Below are positions 16,535 through 28,833 of a DNA stretch of 64,000 nt, one piece after another. The notes beneath the pieces were generated by a model. The model was not told the origin of the DNA. It did no database searches and saw nothing but the letters and a program-made list of their open reading frames with translations. The position numbers and the translations under genes were made by a program. The DNA comes from Chlorophyllum brunneum (Eukaryota > Basidiomycota > Agaricomycetes > Agaricales > Agaricaceae): NCBI GenBank assembly GCA_963576785.1, contig OY756147.1, positions 1,612,001 to 1,676,000 of the forward strand. The letters are read 5' to 3'. The first letter of the stretch is position 1, and every line of letters begins with the position of its first letter.

Positions 16535-18595
16535 ATGGACCTTACCTCTCACCCATATCTCACCTCTCTTGCAAGCCTTGTGCTCCTACGCTTTCTTTAC
16601 ACCTACGCTAAGGATATTTCTACCAATCCTCGTCGCCTGCCGACCCCACCTGGTCCGAAGAGCTATCCGATCATCGGCTGCCTGCTCGAAGCACCCTTGG
16701 CGAAACCATGGCTTGTGTACGACGAGTGGTTCAAAACCTATGGTGAGTACTTTCTTTTACTACTTGACCTCTTCATGCCGACACACACACTGCAGGTGAT
16801 ATGGTGTACTTCAAGATTCTGGGGAAATCTTTCCTGATCATTGGATCACTTGAGAGAGCAGTTGATATATTCGAGAAACGATCTACCAACTATTCTGATC
16901 GTCCACACATGATCATGGTTATGGATCTGTATGACATTTCCTTAGACTCAACCAGATGCATCGAGCCACTCACGATCAAATCCTACAGAATCGGATGGGA
17001 TTACAATTTTGGACTTATACCGTATGGTTCATGGTGGCGGCGTCACCGTCGGACATTCCACGAGTACTTCAATTCAACTCAGTTACCAAAATACGTACCC
17101 ACTCAAGTCAAACACGTTCGGGCATTCTTACGACGGCTTCTTTCCACTCCAGATGACTTCTTGCTCCACAGTCGACAGTACGTTTGGAGTAGCTATAGTA
17201 TGCAAAAAGCTGACTTTTAATCATTCGAAAGCCTCTTCGCAGCTTTGATCACCGACGTGGCATATGGTATCAAGATCAAGGAGCATAACGATCCCTACGT
17301 TCAGCAGATTGAAGAAGTTCTACATGCAGTCGGCGAAGCTTCTATCCCGGGAAGACACCTAGTGGAGATGTTCCCCATCATGAAATACATTCCAGGCTGG
17401 TTCCCCGGTGCAGGATGGAAGCGCAAGGCAGCGTACTACAAGAAGATTAACGATCGAGTGTCCCGAGAGCCTTTTGAGACTGTCAAGGAGAATCTGGTAA
17501 GCATGTTTCTGCGTTGATCATCGTGTATTACTTATCTCGCTCCTCAGAGGAAGGGAACAGCTGTTCCGAGTGTTGCAGCGTCATTGATCGAAGCTCTACC
17601 TGAAAGCAACACAAAGGAAAGAGTAGAAGAGGAAACAATTGCCATCAACACAGCTGGAACTGCATTCCTAGGTGAGTTAACTGGTCTATCAAGATGCTAG
17701 CACAAATTCTGATGACGAGATCCAGGAGGTGCTGACACTGTATATGTTCTCTGCCCTGTCGACAAAACACCCCGACCTGACTTATATCTCAGACAGTTTC
17801 AACAATCCAGTCTTTCATCCTAGCTATGTGCCTATATCCCGAAGTTCAACAAAAGGCGCATCAGGAGCTTGACTTTGTTCTCGAAGGGAAACGATTACCA
17901 GAGTTGGATGACCGCCACTCTCTACCTTACGTCACCGCAATAGCTAAGGAAGCCATGCGATGGCACCCTGTTCTACCCCTCGGTAGGTTGGGCTAGCAAT
18001 GCAGTATACCATCCACCTAACAGGTCTATGAAGGAGTTCCTCATATGTGCACTAACGATGATGAGTATGATGGCTATTTCATTCCCAAGGGAACAATCGT
18101 GATGGGAAGTGCATGGTATGTCTCTGGATTCGTAGACTGTGGTCTCTTGTTTGGTTGATTGACAATGAACAACAGGACTCTACTCCATGACCCACAGGCA
18201 TACGAAGACCCGATGCATTTCATTCCCGAAAGATATCTCAAGGATGGCAAGCTGGACCCCAACGTCCGCGATCCCTCGGTTGCCGCTTTCGGATATGGTC
18301 GACGGATTTGTCCTGGAAGATACATGAGCGACACTTCGCTGTTTCTCGCTGTTGCATCCACTCTTTCTGTATTCGATATTCAAAGCCAGCTAGATAAGAA
18401 CGGGAACCCAGTCGAGATAAGTGGTGAATATACTAACGGAAACTTCCAGTGAGTGCCGCTTTCTTGTTCGGTTCACCGACCGTCTTGTGATTCTAATGCG
18501 TACTTTTAAGATTTCCTCTACCGTTTAAAGCCACAATCAAACCACGATCACAAGCAGCTGCAACACTGATACGGAATTCTGAACTCACAGACTAG
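16535..18595 (+). CDS. Cytochrome P450 monooxygenase, 520 aa
   Basis: Ten exons sum to 1563 nt and give a full-length microsomal P450. Visible elements are the N-terminal membrane anchor (LTSLASLVLLRFLYTY), the proline hinge PTPPGPKSYPIIG, the C-helix WWRRHRR, the I-helix oxygen-binding motif GADTT, ExxR in the K-helix (KEAMRW), the PERF-region motif FIPERYL and the haem loop FGYGRRICPGRYM with the axial Cys. The GADT residues are encoded by a separate 14-nt exon at 17726-17739. The start is the first ATG (16535). The enzyme should be an ER-anchored mixed-function oxidase working with the P450 reductase; substrate unknown. A decayed paralogue with the same microexon lies at 35.9-37.9 kb in the opposite orientation. 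Confidence 0.9.
17726..17739 (+). other. 14-nt microexon encoding the P450 I-helix GADT motif
   Basis: The 14 bases GAGGTGCTGACACT sit between the acceptor ATCCAG and the donor GTATATG. Together with one base from the previous exon they encode G-G-A-D-T, the oxygen-activation core. The exon sum of the gene is divisible by three only with this exon included. Confidence 0.75.
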
Positions 18596-20589
18596 GGCGC
18601 GTCTAGTACTTTTCAACCCTACCTTCCGGAGGTTTTGGTACCCAACGCTTGAGCTACGTTATGTGACCCCAGAATCAGATTCCCGCACTCCCATGCATCA
18701 TACACACAAGGGTCGCAGAGAATCATCATAGCGGGCAATCGCTTGGCTACTATGTGTGGCATTCGCCTGACCCGTCCACGGGCTCCATCCCTGTCTTGAT
18801 GTCGCCTTCGCTAGGATCGTTACCCGGACATTAGTTATTTTTAATTGATTACTTATGGCCTCCGCCATAACTTGACATGGTCAAACTCTTATGCCATTTC
18901 CAAGATCTAGCTACCAGGGTGATTTCGCTATGTGCTCGTGCACAAGGGCGTCTCATTTCCGCACCTATTCCAATAACCCTGCTAAGCCGGAGACGGTAGT
19001 GACAAAGAGAGCGCAGTGATTGGTCATGGTTCACCCAGTGGAATCATGTGGGATGTGCTGTGCAAGCCATCTGATTACTGTATCCCATCCAGGATTGTTG
19101 ATATTTTTCAGGAGTGGCGCATGGTTTGCCTGAGTTCCGTCAAAAACATAGGCCGTGTGGTATTATCGATCAGTCCTCGGAAGCTAAATGTTCAGATTCT
19201 CAAGGTACGAGATTCAACAATGCCGCACCCCGAAGAATGGCGGTAGCTTGGGGTGCACTCACCTGCCCAACCTTCTAACTAGAAAGATTCACACCCACGA
19301 AAATTGTTTAGTTGTCCTCTCAATCCAAGATCAAGCTATAGTAACACTCCTGGTCTGATGAGAAACCGTAAGAGTGAGCCTCCTCATCGCTGCTTTCAAA
19401 TTAGCTCGGTCCTTCTGAGGGGGGAATTATGGCAGGTAGACATCACCCAAAATAGTAGCCAATGTGTTTCATCGGGCCCTGAACCATGAGGTATCAACGT
19501 GGTTTAAGTGGCCAAGACCCGCTAGCACATGAAAAGATAGAGGGGATTACACAAGTCCGCGAAGTCGCGGACGACGTCAGCCCTGAGCCGAAGCTGATGC
19601 AGAGGCGAAAGACACGTAAGAATTCGTTCATTTGACTGATGAGTTGGGGAACCGATTACATATTGGGGAAGAGATGAAAGTAGGAAGGGAGGAAGTGCGG
19701 AGGACCAGAGTGCACATGCACAGTTCTAGATATACGTTTTGGTCCCACACCATGTCTTGAGACCTCACCTCAGCCTTTAGGCAAAGTGGCAGACGTCTCC
19801 GTGGGAGAGTCTACGGTAGGTTTCCTGACCCCCATGGCCACGACATACAGCCACAGTCCCAGCGTAGGGTTATGCTACCTGAGGAGAACAGTTGATGTTG
19901 TAACACTGTCGGACGGCGATGTTGATAAATGGTGGTTTCAAGGAAAAACCTAGTCGGAGTGTACATGAAGATTCAATATCAATCGTAATTTGGCACCTCT
20001 TGGCAGCCAAGTCATGCTCGCGATGCCCAGATGGTACTTTATTCCTTGGATAGTTTGCTGCGCCATGTCCCACACCACCTCGTTCACCGCCCATCTACGC
20101 ACTAAATCCCAAAGGGTCTAAATGTTCTAATTATGGATGCCCAGAGGATCTAGCTCCCGTCACCCAGATATGGCTGTGCCCGAGGAATGGAGGCGGCCCC
20201 CCTGTATGACTGAACACCGGTTTCATGTAGATCTAATTAAGGTCACTCATGGGTATGATTTCTCCATTCCTCACATCGTTCCGCTCTAGTGGGAGCATAA
20301 TACCTGGCTCCGATAGAGGGACTTTGGCACCTGGCCTGCTTAACCTTCAGAAACTGAGACGAGATCTCGGTGTTTGACCTCAAAGTTAGATTGCGTTCAC
20401 CTGGGCGTCCTTGGCTGAGCCTCGTGTTATTGTTCTGATGCGGGCGTAAGAAGGATCTACTTGGGGTTTATTGTTCTGACTAGTAAGGGTATCATTGATG
20501 TGCTAAAAGACTAATGAGGTACATGCGATAAATAAAATACCATGAAAGATGAGATTGAAAGTGTCCATCATCAGATAAAAGTAGTTCGG
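18596..20589. other. Gene-poor interval, 2 kb
   Basis: This lies between the convergent 3' ends of the P450 and the membrane-protein gene. I see only short frames without motifs. The one clear structure is the hairpin at 19555-19572. No transposon terminal repeats or gene remnants are recognised. Confidence 0.5.
19555..19572. repeat. Perfect inverted repeat, 7-bp arms, 4-nt loop
   Basis: GTCCGCG, then AAGT, then CGCGGAC. The arms pair perfectly and are GC-rich, followed directly by an ACGACGTCA sequence resembling a CRE-like core. The function is unknown; it lies in a gene-poor gap, about 960 bp past the P450 stop and about 1 kb beyond the stop codon of the membrane-protein gene. Confidence 0.5.
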
Positions 20590-21949
20590 TCATACATTCG
20601 TGGAGATCGGGTCCTTCGTTTCATAATGTGCATTAGGGGGAACCTCCGACGCATAAGCTCGGTGTGGAAGAGATATTTCAAAGGGGTTCGGGTCCTTGTG
20701 CAGATGGGTGATATCCTGCACGTCTGAATGTACAGCGGGCATATACCCACCAGAAGATGTGTATCCACTGGAGGACGTGCCATACGTGCCATACGTACCC
20801 AGGCTGAAACTTTGATGGGTCGCATGGGAATGGTTCGGTCCAGGTTTATGGCCGTGGCCTTGGCGGGAGGCGAAATTAACATCAGAGAGGGCCGCACGAG
20901 CCGGACGACTGAGGTCGTGCAACTTTATGTTACGGAAGACACGACAGGCCATGGAAGCCGCTAGGGGCACCAACGCGAAGCTCAGTGTGAGCTTGTAGAT
21001 TGGAGGAGTTTGAGGGACGGCTATGATAACTCCAACGGGAAAACTTATGCACACAGTGATGCTTGAAAAGGGTGTTAGTAGATGATTCGACCGACAAGTG
21101 GCATGAGACGCTCACAAATAGTATTGTTGCCCTCCCTGTAAAATGGATTTCGAAAGTCGAGGAAGTGCTCGTCCTGATATCAATGTGCTCCAATTGATAC
21201 CGGCGCCAGGATTGTTATGGGAAGAGGCTATCTTGTAAGAAATGGCGACGAAAACGGCGGTATCGAAGAAACTTGACATGAATCCTGCGGCTCCCATGTA
21301 ACGTTCGACCTTGGAGTATATGCAATAACCAGTCCCAGGTATATGGTCTGCCTTGGCACCGTATACGGTGGTGGTCATCACACCGCAGGTAGCGACCCAT
21401 AGGAAGCAAAAAGCAGCTTGCACCCATTTGTTACCCGCGTACACGGCTCGCAACCGCTGAAGGAAGAGAAACGTGGTGCACGCAGTTGCGAACAAAATCA
21501 TTAAACCGACGACGATGATGGAGCCACAATTGTCCAGTGTATGGGCTATACGAAGGCATCTGAGTTATGGGACTAGGTGGTACAAAAGAGGAGACCTACT
21601 CTGCGTAATCACGGCCAGTAAGATGAAAAGCATAGCGAATACTCTGAAGGTCGCTTCAGTGATTTCCTGTGGATCCATAACTCGTCGACTAACCTCGAAA
21701 ATATGAAGCATCCGACGGCGACGTTAATTGGCCCTCTTCGTACAATCTTGATGTCATCCGGTATGTATACTAAGATATCCCATAGCGTCGCCTACACAGA
21801 GATATCAGAGTTGATTGATGCGAATACAGAACCACAATCCGACTCACCCCCAGGACTGCGAGGCATAAATTTCTCGTGACCTCGAATTGGATGGCTTGCG
21901 CAGGGGGAATATGATTGAGATATACATCAGGGTTGGGGAGAGCAGACAT
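20590..21949 (-). CDS. Multi-pass (about 7 TM) membrane protein, basidiomycete paralogue family, copy 1, 381 aa
   Basis: Five exons sum to 1146 nt (102, 98, 44, 430 and 472). The protein starts MSALPNPDVYLNHIPP and contains VTRNLCLAVLG, ATLWDILVYIPDDIKIVRRG, FLFLQRLRAVY, DHIPGTGYCIYSKVERY, GRALPRLSKSILQGGQQYY and a hydrophilic C-terminal tail rich in Gly, Ser and His. Six or seven hydrophobic segments are visible. The family is common and expanded in Agaricomycetes and is distantly reminiscent of the DUF6533 membrane proteins; its biochemical role is unknown, and a receptor-like role would be speculation. Two further copies with an almost identical exon pattern lie at 59839-61169 and 62263-63613. 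The upstream region holds two dyad-symmetric sequences. Confidence 0.8.
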
Positions 21950-22059
21950 GACGATACTGGGTGCTAGTTGGCAGCTTCGGGTGCTTTTATTCTTCCCCGT
22001 ACTGCAGGGGCTGTAAATCATTGATCAAAAGCCGATCAATGCATGATGTTCCAACAGTC

Positions 22060-22073
22060 TGCTAATATTAGCA
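22060..22073. promoter_or_regulatory. 14-bp perfect palindrome upstream of membrane-protein copy 1
   Basis: TGCTAATATTAGCA is self-complementary and lies about 110 bp before the ATG of the leftward gene at 21949. It could be a site for a dimeric regulator, but only one copy is seen. Confidence 0.4.
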
Positions 22074-22206
22074 CCCTGGAACACTGCCTGAAGAAGCCCG
22101 TGATACCCATCTGGGATCTTCAACAATGTAAATAGTAGGCGTAAGCGCTCTTGGCCCATCAGCTGGACGCCGCCACACATCCTTTAGGCTATAACCCAGC
22201 TCCTAC

Positions 22207-22227
22207 AAAGCGCTGTGATAGCGCTTT
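22207..22227. promoter_or_regulatory. Inverted repeat AAAGCGCT-N5-AGCGCTTT
   Basis: Perfect 8-bp arms surround GTGAT, about 260 bp upstream of membrane-protein copy 1. The 11-mer AGCGCTGTGAT in it recurs at 61761-61771 upstream of paralogue copy 3, though there it runs into a TGTGATCACA palindrome instead. Confidence 0.4.
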
Positions 22228-22853
22228 CAAGGGTTGGCTGTGTGGTGAAGTAATAATGCAATTCTCATACTTGCCCACCAGTGTCATGGTCTATATGGAC
22301 CATGCTCAGTTTGCTTCCCTGTAGCGGAGTAGTAAAAAACCATCAACGTTTCTCGTTTCGATGGACAGGCTGATGATGCCGATCACCCAGCCGGTAAGCT
22401 GAACCCTTCAAACAAGGGACATCACCATGCGCTCGTAGGTACGTTGAGATGATTGTATACTGGCAGTATCTGAGGATATCACTCAATGTAGAATGATCAG
22501 CCGGGCAATCAATCAACTTTGATCATAGATGCCTCAGAGTACACTACACGAAGGCGAGAAAAATGCTATCTCCCGGACGACTGTACACCAATATTTACCT
22601 TGGATGGAAATGCAAAAACCATGTCACTTGTGTTACCATTGTCAAGATGATGTTGTGAAGTCGAGGAGGAACGTCGTTGTTGTGAATTGCCCCATTAATA
22701 TTCGTCTGCAATCATTTCAGGGTCCGATTACAGAGACGAGGGCCGTTGCTAGTCGCAAACGGGCATAAACCAAAGGTCCTAGCTTCTTGAAACGTCTTCA
22801 ACTGTCGCGTCTCCATGGCTTTAAACATGACAACGTGGCATCGACGTGATTTT

Positions 22854-22875
22854 GGGCCCGTCAATCAACGGGCCC
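22854..22875. repeat. Perfect GC-rich hairpin GGGCCCGT-N6-ACGGGCCC
   Basis: Two 8-bp arms are separated by CAATCA. The structure is very stable if transcribed. It has no adjoining gene and no T-run, so a terminator role is unlikely. Confidence 0.5.
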
Positions 22876-24058
22876 CCGACGTCAATTCTCTTCTGCTGAT
22901 CATAGTGCATAATGCATGGCGGCTAGTACTGTATCATAGCATCATTGCGCGAATACTGTGCTAATTTCACCCTCCTTCGCTCATCCCACGGTTTATACGT
23001 CAACTGAGTCGATATCTCTTATGCAGTTGTATCCCCTGGTGAATTAAGATCAAATAGTGAAACTGAGCTTCTGTTTCAAGACAGGATAGAATCATTCATG
23101 CCACTATCGACTATACTTAGAGTTCCTGTCTCGAAAAATGCCAGCAGTTTTTGTAAGGGTCGAATTCGGATTGACTATGAGCGCCCGCGGCATGTACTCC
23201 GGTTTGGTCACCTTAACGACACACAGAATGTCTGGTGGAAATGTTGCAGGTTCTACAAACGGCCTAATGATCCCAGCGGGGACTTTGTGGTATACAGTAG
23301 ATGCTTTGGCAGACCGCTTCGACTCCAGTCCGCCCCACTTTTTGATCGGGGGAACCCGAGCTACGATAGGCTCCCGAAGACGTGGTTGTTTCTTGAGGGA
23401 GTGTTGGGAGGAATCAGTCCTAATTTCGTACGTGGTTATTTATGGTTTGACACGTTCGAACTCGACATTATTGATAAAGGTCTCGAGCTCGGAGATCACG
23501 GCTATGAATATAATATGTAAGTTACATTGCAAATTCCATAGTCGGATTAGATGGAGTGAACGTTTCCTGACGGCTGTCATACGTTGACGTCGTTTGCAAC
23601 CTTGGGTAGAATATGTAGTACTGGTCTATAACAAGAGACACATGAACAGATCGTACCTCTTGAAATCAATAGTTTAACTATAACTAGTCAAGTCTTCTCA
23701 ACTTCCAACCATCAGATCAGCAATGATGATGAGGACATGTCACGCAACAGATAGTTTGGATTTGCCCAGCAACCCAGAGCCACACATGTGTGTTCTTTTT
23801 GCCCTAATATTATCTTTATTGGGTACCCGGGGGGCCGGGATATGCTCCTCCGGACTTGATTCTCAAGCTGAATCTATGGTTTGGCTAATTTCAGGCAGGG
23901 TTATATGTTGGGCTTGAGTGTCCGCGATTGCGTTACAACATCCAAAACGAAACTGTCGATACGGCCTAATTACTAACCCTGATGCTGGTGTGGGGTTACA
24001 CAAGTACATTACAGCGCAGCCTATCAGCCAGACCATGTTCCGACGACTCATCTAGGTT

Positions 24059-26502
24059 TCAACGAAAAACAAAACTCTCCCAGACTTTTGCTTCCTCCTC
24101 CGCAATCTTTCCCTCCTGTAGAATGATGGACCGGACAGTATCACTCCTTGGTACAAATTTGTGAGGTAGTGCCGCAGGCGATCCAATCCTGGGTTTGTGT
24201 TTGGCTGGATGATTCACGATATCTAGATTGTGATCGAGGGGAATGATATCGAATGCCCATATGACCCTGATTGTACTTAAGTTCCCTAGAACGTGAGAAC
24301 AGGGAACTAGACTTACCTGGACATGAAAGTGTACAATTGATCGCGGGTTATATGCTGACCCGGACAGATTCGACGACCAAAGCCAAATGTTATGGTATAG
24401 TTTTTGAAAACGGGGTCGTGGTTGTCCACAAATCGTTCGGGCCTAAATTCTTCCGGGTCGGGGAAGAGCTATGTACACATGAAATTATCAGCTCTCTGAC
24501 GATTTGTTTTATTTATTCATTCGAACCTCTTCGTCTCGTGTGATTCCACTATGATTCCTGGCCGTCAGAATCAGAGAATCAGAGGGGTGGATAGTACGCA
24601 CTAAACATTAGCCATGACGGTGCTTCCGGCGGGTATAAACATTCCTTCATACACATCGTCTTCAGTAGCAGAATGTGCAAGAGCAAAAGGGGCGGGTGGA
24701 TGCCACCTAGAAGCGATGTGTCAACGACGTATCAGCTAGCGGAGGATTTTGGAGTCCCTAGAGAACTACTGACCGTAAGGTCTCTTTGATAACTGCCTGT
24801 AGGTAAGGTAGGGAATCGTAGTCTTCGAAATCTGGCATTCTGTAAGGGCCAACAACTGCATCAATCTCCTCTTGTGCTTTCTTCATGACTCGTGGATGCA
24901 ATAGCATCGCCACTATTTAACTCAGGTGAGCCACACTTGATCGACCGTATCAACTACAAGGACTCACAGGTAAAGGCGCCGTATGAGCCGAGCGCCTGAC
25001 CGACCAATGAGCTGGTGATGTCTTCGTTTGAGGAAAATGACCCACCGACAGGCCGGCTGTGTAGGGTGCACTGGCCATCCAGGCAACCTCGAGATCATGG
25101 TCGTATTTCTCCAGGCTTTGCAATGCCCGCGCAGCAGAACCAGAAACGGGAAACCCTTTGCTAACCGCGGCTTTGGTCTGACTCAAAGCCATAGCGACGA
25201 AGCGTTCCTCCCTGTTGCCTTGCGCATCGGCCTCCTTACGGAACCATTGCAAACGGCGCTACAAGGAAAATTAGTTCCGTCGACGGATTCGATACCGGGC
25301 TCGTACAGGTAGGTGAAGTAGCATTGGAAGCTAAAGTGTGAGTTTCAGTACACGGAATCCCAGCATCAGGTGGCGTCCTTACATGATCCACAAGATATCC
25401 CCCCGGCAGACTGATCGGGGCTTCAGCTGAGATGTTCACCTCCAAGGATTAGACAGAACTCACTTATTTCTGATAAGAGTACCACTATCGTTAGCGGATG
25501 TCTTTGACTATCGTAAAGCCTTACCCTCGGAAAACTAGAACGGATGTTATTTAAAACTAATGGTGGTGGTACGTTTACTCACAGGTTTCTAGCTTACGGT
25601 AAAATTTGAGGAACTCAGGGTCCAAACGATCCATACGTAGGCCATAAGCCGTGCAGAACGCCACCGAGTGTACCAATCTACGCGAAAGCATCAGTGGAGT
25701 TTGTAATAAGATGATATATGTCCTCTACCTTTGGACATGATATCCGTATCTCGCTGGATTGGTCTCCACGAGAAGGTCCCGCAACAGTATCTTCGACTCG
25801 GCATCCTCCAATGGTCTGAACTCCTTTGATGCACGCATGTTCATGATGCTGTGCATAAGCTACACCGAGAGAAGTTAGTAACTTAGGGGGAAGGCATTCT
25901 GCACTCTTACAGCTCTGAATCTTTTCAGTTTTCCGCCCATTGGTTGAAGTGTTCCCTTCATGCCTCGGTAACATATCTCTCCGCTGAAAGGAGTTAGAAT
26001 CACTAACAATACACTTGGTCGATTGTGCCCACCCACGCAATAATATTTCTCGGCCGGCTAGAATAGATGCTTCCTCTTTTCTCAAGGATATCCATGGCGG
26101 CCTTGGCGGTTCCCAAGACTATAGGGGATTGTTTAACATTTAGCGTTGAACAATAGCACTCTTTGCCGAACCAATTGTCGCTTCTCCCAGGTGAACAGCG
26201 TCCAGCACCGTCATAACACCGCCTAGAGACCCGTCATGCCCTGTCCTTCGTAAACCGAAGTCCAGCGACGACGTACCATAAGCTTGACTCCAACGTGTGA
26301 ACTTTAGAGCTAAGTGCTCATTATTGTTTCCATCGCGCCAACGGAACAGGAACGGAGGTCCGGGGGGTAGAGGTTTTCGAAGCAGTGATATTCTATTCGA
26401 GAGGACCTTTGCACAAGCAAGGAATAATGAAAGTAGAATAGCCCAGAGCACAGGGACGAGCCTGGACGGGCTGAAAGACTGTAGGAATGGAAAATTCATC
26501 AT
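24059..26502 (-). CDS. Cytochrome P450 monooxygenase (second family), possibly impaired
   Basis: Many short exons on the minus strand can be read as a P450: an N-terminal anchor (RLVPVLWAILLSLFLACA), the hinge PLPPGPPFLFRWRDG, VLGTAKAAMDILEKRG, SIYSSRPRNIIAG, LMHSIMNMRASKEFRPLE, FVAMALSQTKAAVSKG, LLHPRVMKKAQEEID, LPYLQAVIKETLRWHPPAP with ExxR, FIPAGSTVMAN, FPDPEEFRPERF and the haem loop FGFGRRICPGQH. The last exon ends in KVWESFVFR at 24059. It belongs to a different P450 family from the gene at 16.5 kb. Two places are hard to model: the link between exon 1 (WSQAYG) and VLGTAKAA, and the I-helix around 24960-25060, where no AGxDT motif reads out and a frame change seems needed. It may be functional with an unusual I-helix, or recently damaged. 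Confidence 0.75.
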
Positions 26503-28833
26503 CGGGCTGGCGTCGCTGGTGGGTCCAGCCCGGTTTATGTAGAATGATGGCGCCCATATTTTTAGCGGTGTAAAGCGGTGGTTTGCCGGGTACTTCTAAC
26601 ACGAAAATAACCCCAACTTAAATTGTGATCGAGATGATGACGAATTCTGTGTTCTTATATCATGATTAGCCCGTACCCCCATGAGCCGCGTTTTTGGACA
26701 GACCTTGTATCTCCCCCTCCACCGGGCACTGGTTTTTAGGATCGGTACACCACGATTAGGTGTATTTTAAGTATTATGTGCACACCATGGCCGTGCACTG
26801 ACAAGGAATTGAGGAGTGTGATAGAAGGGGTCAATGTCACTGTTTCAGCTTAGATGCGACAGGGTCACTTTTAGTCCTGCAACGCGGCATCAAGATCACC
26901 TGACCTGGCTGATGGTGACGGATCCTGCGTTTCCAATTCCTCGGCTATCATAGTTTTACTCTTAGTGAGGGTGCACCATACATCGACTACTTCTAGAGCA
27001 TCTTCGGCAGAGACTTGTCGCTAAGCAATTAGTATGAGTCAGTCATACTAAGGTCATTGGTTGGTGGATTGCATGTTCCGATGAACTTAGCACATTGGCA
27101 TCACTGATGCGACTAACCAGAAACGAGCTGCTACCAGTGGAATCAAACGGATCTCCTTCAAAGTTGTCACACTAAGTCGCAGATGTGATTGAGTTACGTC
27201 GGCAAGCTCGCAGTTATTCTCATGGCTGTTCTCATGGTTGTTGTTTCAAGATTTGATTCACTGCGCATACCATCGCTTACACGTACAGAGATGACTGATA
27301 CTCCGGGGGCACGGCGCTTACGTTAGTGTACCACGCCATATGAACGGTGTCTGACTTTATTGTACAATGGACAACTGGCCCTACAACAAGAATATTTTCC
27401 AATGGTGATAAAGTTCAAATAGAAGAGTTCTCCGTTCCATGGACATGATGACCGCAATCTTCAAGAACAGGATTCAGGATGACAGAAAGAGCACCAGACA
27501 GCATTAGGGTGAAGAAGTTCTGGAAATGTCTCGTGGGGTCAGAGATTCATCAGTGTACTTCTAACCTGTCCATTGGAGCATTGTACGGATATTTCGACTC
27601 TACGCACTCTTCCCATAATCTACCTGTATGCCCTTGTTGTATCTTCTGTCAAAAAATGCTAAAGGTCGTATCCGAGGCGCCCCAATCATCTTAGTCCAGT
27701 TGCTCTCTGTCAGTGTTTATTTTTAGGCACTCCAATGTTCCAGATATCAGCCATGTATATGAGCGCTGAGCATGGCTTATGTGACTAATGATGCCGAGAA
27801 CTTACAGCAAGTCCGCATAATCAGACAGGAGTTTGATAACTTGATGTATGTATGGTATACTCTCAGTGTCTATATACGCAATCATTGTCCCCGAAGATCT
27901 GAGTTCTGGTTACTGGTATTCAACCACCCACTCCCGGCCAAGATCTCTTAGTGAAGCAAGCAGTAGCCCGTACGGGCACTAAACCCAAGTGGGTGTGTCA
28001 CTACTTGTCAGCGTCGCGGGCTTGGGTATACATGGTACGGCCCGTGCCTGCATCATGGCTGCAGTGAGGCTTCCTTCTCCCAGAAAATCCCGAGACTGAT
28101 GGAAGATTTAACAAGGCAGGTAACGCGGAACCTTTTGCTTCCTGTTACTCATCTGCTCTGACAAATACTAGAGAGGCATGGACAGGGAGGGTACTATCTC
28201 ACCTGCATGGCTTGAACTGGATCATTGCAATTTTGTGTTGATGTTAACCATTAAGGAGTTGAAGATGGACATCTACAATTGTAACCTGTCTGCCAACCCC
28301 ACATCCATTACCTGTTGGCTATTCTTGACTGGTGCTACGAGATCGTATCTAGCATATCTTCATCTGTGGACTTGAGCATTACTTTGAGATTCAAATTAGG
28401 ACCTCACGGGATCACCCCTACTTTTATCCTGTGGAGTGCACAGTATGCTCAAGTTCTTTTTAATGACGAGTAGATTTAAATTCGGGGTAGGGTTAAATCG
28501 GTGAATTAACGGAACTCGAAAGCAATACTTGGCTGTCCAGCGTTGGGGGTTCCGCTTGACCATTAATTTCGCATGCTGAAATTCCCACATTGACTGTTGA
28601 CAGGAGTCAAGAAAGGCATCGATGTTGCATCTCTCTGTGAAGACACAATTTCTGCGGGTCAGCGTTCCGGTAGATGCATATCAGTAGCAATAGCGGATCA
28701 CAGGTTCGGGTGCATGAGAATAGCTGTGGTCGTGGGAATATAGGTCGCGCGATTGCCAGCAATTTCGGCAGGACGCATGCGTCTCTCCTCCACCATGTTC
28801 ACCTAAAAAACCCTCTGCTTCATCCACAGGAGT
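26503..28833. other. Gene-poor interval, 2.3 kb
   Basis: This is upstream of both the leftward P450 and the rightward coiled-coil gene. Only short frames without motifs occur (for example 27479-27694 and 28178-28375). I recognise no element, repeat or gene remnant in it. Confidence 0.5.

Larger units (their letters stand above)
21950..24058. other. Gene-poor interval, 2.1 kb
   Basis: This contains the upstream region of the leftward membrane-protein gene and the 3' flank of the second P450. Two overlapping open frames at 23098-23587 (about 140 and 149 codons in different frames) match nothing I recognise. Notable are the dyads at 22060-22073, 22207-22227 and 22854-22875. Confidence 0.5.

Noticed and set aside
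14055..18595. PhzF, P450 and transporters as a secondary-metabolite cluster
   Set aside because: No backbone synthase anywhere in the window, the genes are spread among housekeeping genes, and no shared promoter motif was found.
23098..23587. Two overlapping open frames of about 140-150 codons
   Set aside because: Different frames over the same bases, no motif, no splice-supported extension. Treated as chance.
26041..26090. Suspected inserted base breaking the second P450 near SIYSSRP
   Set aside because: Rechecking the reverse complement showed no extra base; the segment reads EKRGSIYSSRPRNIIA without a break.
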